Part shown: positions 4,978 to 7,563 of the stretch, piece after piece | Numbering within the stretch: the first letter of the stretch is position 1 | Layout of the letters: each line of letters starts with the position of its first letter | From: Opitutaceae bacterium | Lineage (GTDB): Bacteria; Verrucomicrobiota; Verrucomicrobiia; Opitutales; Opitutaceae | Length of the DNA stretch: 7,563 nt | Direction of reading: 5' to 3' | Assembly: GCA_023265535.1 (NCBI GenBank) | Contig: JAHFTI010000190.1 | Location: 1-7,563 of the forward strand | Position numbers and translations under genes: made by a program | Notes under the pieces: model-generated | Database searches by the model: none | What the model was told of the DNA's origin: nothing | What the model saw: only the letters and a program-made list of their open reading frames with translations

Positions 4978-7350
4978 ATGAAAAGCCTGCAGCAACAACA
5001 ATTCATCAACGACCTGCTCGTTGAGAGTTTCGAGGGACTGGATCGTTTCGACCGTGAATTGCTGGACTTGGAAAAGGGGCAGGGTGGTTCCGAGACCCTG
5101 CATTCCATCTTCCGCATCATCCACACCCTCAAGGGCACCAGCGGCTGCCTGGGACTGCGCAAGATCCAGAAGCTCGCCCATGCCGGCGAAAGCCTCCTCG
5201 ACCTCATCCGCAACAACAAGCTGGGCGTCACGAGCGAGATCATTTCCGCAGTACTCAGGATGTCCGACTCGCTGCGCGACATGCTCAAGGTGCTCGAGGC
5301 GCAGGGCGTCGAGGGCGAGCAGGGCCATGAGGACCTGATCGAGCTGCTGCACAAGCTTCAGACGCCTCCCGACAAGCAGGAAGCCGTCAATGCCGCCTTT
5401 GGCCTCTTCGAGGATGACCCACCGGCCGCTCCCTCAGCCGACGCTGCCTCCGCCACCACGGCTGTTCCCGCTCCTGCCGCCGAACCTGCCTCCTCGGCTG
5501 AGCCCCCCGGTGCAGGCGTGTTTGCCGAGGAAGCTCCCGCCCCCCTTCCGCAGGAGGCGACTGCCGTCACTGCCGCTGCGGTCCCTGCGCCGGTTTCGGC
5601 CGCCGCCCCGGCTGCTTCCACCCGCAAGTCTTCCAAGCAGGCCGCCGCCACGACGGCCGCCGCCGCCGCCGCACCCGCGGCCGCCTCCCATCCTTCGGCC
5701 GCCGACAGCGGCATCCGCGTCGACATCAGCCTGCTCGACCGCCTCATGAACCTGGTCGGCGAGCTCGTCCTCGCCCGCAACCAGATCGTGCAGAACACCA
5801 CGAGCAACGGAGCCGACGGTGCCCTGGGTGCCGCCGCCCAGCGCCTGAACATCATCACCACGGAACTGCAGGAGGGCGTCATGAAGACGCGCATGCAGCC
5901 CATCGCCGGCATCTGGGCCAAGTACCCGCGCATCGTGCGCGATGTCTCCCAGGAGCTCGGCAAGCAGGTCCGCCTCGAGATGGAGGGCCAGGAGACCGAG
6001 CTCGACCGCACGATCATCGAGGCCATCAAGGACCCGCTCACCCACATCATCCGCAATTCCATCGACCACGGTGTCGAGTCGCCCGAGAAGCGCCGCGCGG
6101 CCGGCAAGGCCGAGGAGGGCCTCCTCCACCTGCGCGCCTTCCACGAGGGCGGCCAGGTCAACATCGAGGTCAGCGACGACGGCGCCGGCATCAACGCCGC
6201 CAAGGTCAAGGCCAAGGCCCTCGAGAAGGACCTCATCACCGCCGAGCAGGCCTCCCGCATGACCGAGCGCGAGGCCATGAACCTCATCTTCCTCCCCGGC
6301 CTCTCCACCGCCGAGAAGATCACCAATGTCTCCGGCCGCGGCGTCGGCATGGACGTGGTCAAGACCAACATCGAGAAGATCGGCGGCAGCGTCGACGTGC
6401 AGAGCAGCCTCGGCGAGGGCACCACGCTGCGTATCAAGATTCCCCTTACACTGGCGATCATCCCCGCCCTGATCATCACCAGCAGCACCGAGCGCTTCGC
6501 CATCCCGCAGGTCAGCCTCGTCGAGCTCGTGCGCCTCGACAACGACCAGGTCCACAAGTCCATCGAGTTCATCTTCGACGCCCCCGTGTACCGCCTGCGC
6601 GGCAAGCTCCTCCCGCTCGTCTACCTCAACCAGGTGCTCAAGCTGGACGCCACCGCCTCCCGCTCCAAGGCCGCCAACATCGTCGTGCTCAAGGCCGGCG
6701 AGCAGCAGTTCGGCCTTGTGGTCGACGATGTCAACGACACCCAGGAGATCGTCGTCAAGCCCCTCGGCAAGCACCTCAAGGGCCTGCCCGTCTTCGCCGG
6801 TGCCACCATCATGGGCGACGGCCGCGTGGCCCTGATCCTCGATGTCTTCGGCCTGGCCCAGCATTCGCACGTGGTGGCCCAGAACAGCGAGTCCTCCAGC
6901 GGCGACACCGCCGGCGCCGGCCACGGCACCGCCGCCGAGAACGCCGACCGCCAGAGCATCCTCATCTTCAGCCTCGGCACCGAGAACCGCCTCGCCATGC
7001 AGCTCTCCAGCGTCGGCCGCCTCGAGAAGTTCCCGCAGGAAAAGGTCGAGCGCGAGGGCCCGCGCGAGGTCGTCCAGTACCGTGGCCAGATCATGCCGCT
7101 CATCCACGTGGCCGAGGTCCTCGGCCTGCGCTCGAACCGCGCCCCGGGCGCCGAGCTGCCGGTCGTGGTCTACCGCAACGGCAACCGCAACCTCGGCCTG
7201 GTGGTCGGCAAGATCGAGGACATCATCGACGACTCCGTCGTGCTCGAGAACCAGCGCCAGCGCGCCGGCATCCTCGGCAGCGCCGTGATCCAGGGACGTG
7301 TCACCGAAATGATCGATGTGCCCTCCATCGTGGGCGCGTCGCGTGTTTGA
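4978..7350 (+). CDS. cheA: Chemotaxis histidine kinase CheA with two C-terminal CheW-like domains and no recognisable P2
   Basis: A 790-residue CheA. P1 (Hpt) covers residues about 5-125 with the phosphorylated H49 in IIHTLKGTSG. Residues about 145-243 are a low-complexity Ala/Pro/Ser linker where P2, the CheY/CheB docking domain, usually sits. P3 dimerisation starts at VDISLLDRLMNLVGELVLAR (248-267). P4 kinase motifs are all present: N box HIIRNSIDHGVE (356-367), G1 VSDDGAGI (398-405), FLPGLST (438-444), G2 GRGVGMDVV (453-461) and GEGTTLRIKIPLTLA (479-493). P5 is at about 494-630. A second CheW-like domain at about 656-785 carries YRGQIMPLIHVAEVLGL and NLGLVVGKIEDII. CheA couples receptors to CheY phosphorylation in the cytoplasmic array. 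Stop is 3 bp before cheW. CCCAAC directly precedes the start. Confidence 0.96.
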   Translation: MKSLQQQQFINDLLVESFEGLDRFDRELLDLEKGQGGSETLHSIFRIIHTLKGTSGCLGLRKIQKLAHAGESLLDLIRNNKLGVTSEIISAVLRMSDSLRDMLKVLEAQGVEGEQGHEDLIELLHKLQTPPDKQEAVNAAFGLFEDDPPAAPSADAASATTAVPAPAAEPASSAEPPGAGVFAEEAPAPLPQEATAVTAAAVPAPVSAAAPAASTRKSSKQAAATTAAAAAAPAAASHPSAADSGIRVDISLLDRLMNLVGELVLARNQIVQNTTSNGADGALGAAAQRLNIITTELQEGVMKTRMQPIAGIWAKYPRIVRDVSQELGKQVRLEMEGQETELDRTIIEAIKDPLTHIIRNSIDHGVESPEKRRAAGKAEEGLLHLRAFHEGGQVNIEVSDDGAGINAAKVKAKALEKDLITAEQASRMTEREAMNLIFLPGLSTAEKITNVSGRGVGMDVVKTNIEKIGGSVDVQSSLGEGTTLRIKIPLTLAIIPALIITSSTERFAIPQVSLVELVRLDNDQVHKSIEFIFDAPVYRLRGKLLPLVYLNQVLKLDATASRSKAANIVVLKAGEQQFGLVVDDVNDTQEIVVKPLGKHLKGLPVFAGATIMGDGRVALILDVFGLAQHSHVVAQNSESSSGDTAGAGHGTAAENADRQSILIFSLGTENRLAMQLSSVGRLEKFPQEKVEREGPREVVQYRGQIMPLIHVAEVLGLRSNRAPGAELPVVVYRNGNRNLGLVVGKIEDIIDDSVVLENQRQRAGILGSAVIQGRVTEMIDVPSIVGASRV
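5410..5706 (+). repeat. Low-complexity Ala/Pro linker of CheA, GCC-rich DNA
   Basis: About 99 codons dominated by Ala, Pro, Ser and Thr join P1 to P3 (residues about 145-243), including a short GCC run near 5640-5680. It replaces the folded P2 domain expected here. The tract is prone to length change by slippage, so its length may differ between strains. It is part of cheA, not a separate gene. Confidence 0.7.
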
Positions 7351-7353
7351 AAA

Positions 7354-7563
7354 ATGGATACAGCCATGAGCCTCTACTGCACCTTCATCGTTGACCGCTT
7401 CTTCTTCGGCGTGCCCGTGGACCACATCCAGGAGGTCGTGCGCCACCAGGACATGAGCCGCGTGCCCCTCGCCCCGAGCGAGGTGAGCGGCCTGATCAAT
7501 CTCCGCGGCCAGATCGTGACCGCCATCGACCTGCGCCGCCGCCTGCACCTGGTAGCCGCCACG
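7354..7563 (+). CDS. cheW: 5' part of CheW, chemotaxis coupling protein (runs off right edge)
   Basis: Seventy codons are present, of the roughly 150-170 usual for CheW. The sequence has the CheW fold signatures: FFFGVPVDHIQEVVR (16-30), where E27 sits in the conserved strand, VPLAPSEV (37-44), and GLINLRGQIVTAIDLRRRL (46-64) with the conserved NLRG. CheW links the receptor tip to the P5 domain of CheA. It starts 3 bp after cheA, so it is the same transcript. The ATG at 7354 gives MDTAMSLY; the in-frame ATG at 7366 gives MSLYCTF and cannot be excluded, as neither has a Shine-Dalgarno. The first strand fits either start. Confidence 0.92.
   Translation, partial: MDTAMSLYCTFIVDRFFFGVPVDHIQEVVRHQDMSRVPLAPSEVSGLINLRGQIVTAIDLRRRLHLVAAT

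Noticed and set aside
5640..5700. GCC runs as a CRISPR or tandem repeat array
   Set aside because: They are Ala codons in the CheA linker, in frame, without spacer-repeat periodicity.
5434..7548. 704-codon minus-strand open frame opposite cheA
   Set aside because: It mirrors the GNC-type codon bias of cheA in high GC, is rich in repetitive Ala/Gly/Leu/Asp/His without any domain, and overlaps a certain gene throughout.

Overview
The window is high-GC (clearly lower only around 2243-2490) and holds signalling and chemotaxis genes of a probably motile bacterium. None of the six complete or partial plus-strand genes has a recognisable Shine-Dalgarno sequence; three instead have CCCAAC just before the ATG. 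This style, the GC content and the gene set would suit Verrucomicrobiota (Opitutaceae-like), but that placement is a weak inference and a deltaproteobacterial-type or planctomycete host cannot be excluded.

Layout. (1) 1-238, minus strand: the 5' end of a gene encoding a hydrophobic or membrane N-terminus followed by a coiled coil. (2) 239-383: a divergent intergenic region with two overlapping, oppositely directed sigma-28 (FliA/SigD)-like promoters. (3) 384-2242: a two-gene operon with a 4-nt overlap, encoding a three-domain response regulator (receiver, PP2C/SpoIIE phosphatase, RsbW-like kinase) and a STAS anti-anti-sigma protein. It is closed by a strong intrinsic terminator at 2273-2300. 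(4) 2301-2614: an intergenic region with AT-richer repeats, a 17-bp palindrome, a possible sigma-28-like promoter and a leader that can form two mutually exclusive RNA structures. (5) 2615 to the right edge: a chemotaxis operon with a soluble MCP-like protein carrying a CheZ-type motif, CheY, a CheA with two C-terminal CheW-like domains and no recognisable P2, and the start of CheW.

How they may work together. The first operon resembles the HsbR-HsbA, CrsR-CrsA and SypE-SypA partner-switching modules, in which a receiver controls opposing Ser/Thr kinase and phosphatase activities on a STAS protein that then controls a downstream regulator. In Pseudomonas HsbA the partner is the anti-sigma-28 factor FlgM, so sigma-28-like promoters beside this module fit a motility role. 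The second operon is a CheA-CheW-CheY relay. Its first gene may combine a receptor-like scaffold with a CheY-P phosphatase: it has FQDIVKQ (the CheZ DxxxQ pattern), a degenerate MCP tip, an Ala/Pro linker and an acidic-hydrophobic C-terminal peptide. This hybrid and the switch-like leader RNA before it are the most interesting parts of the window. Both are inferences from the sequence read by eye.
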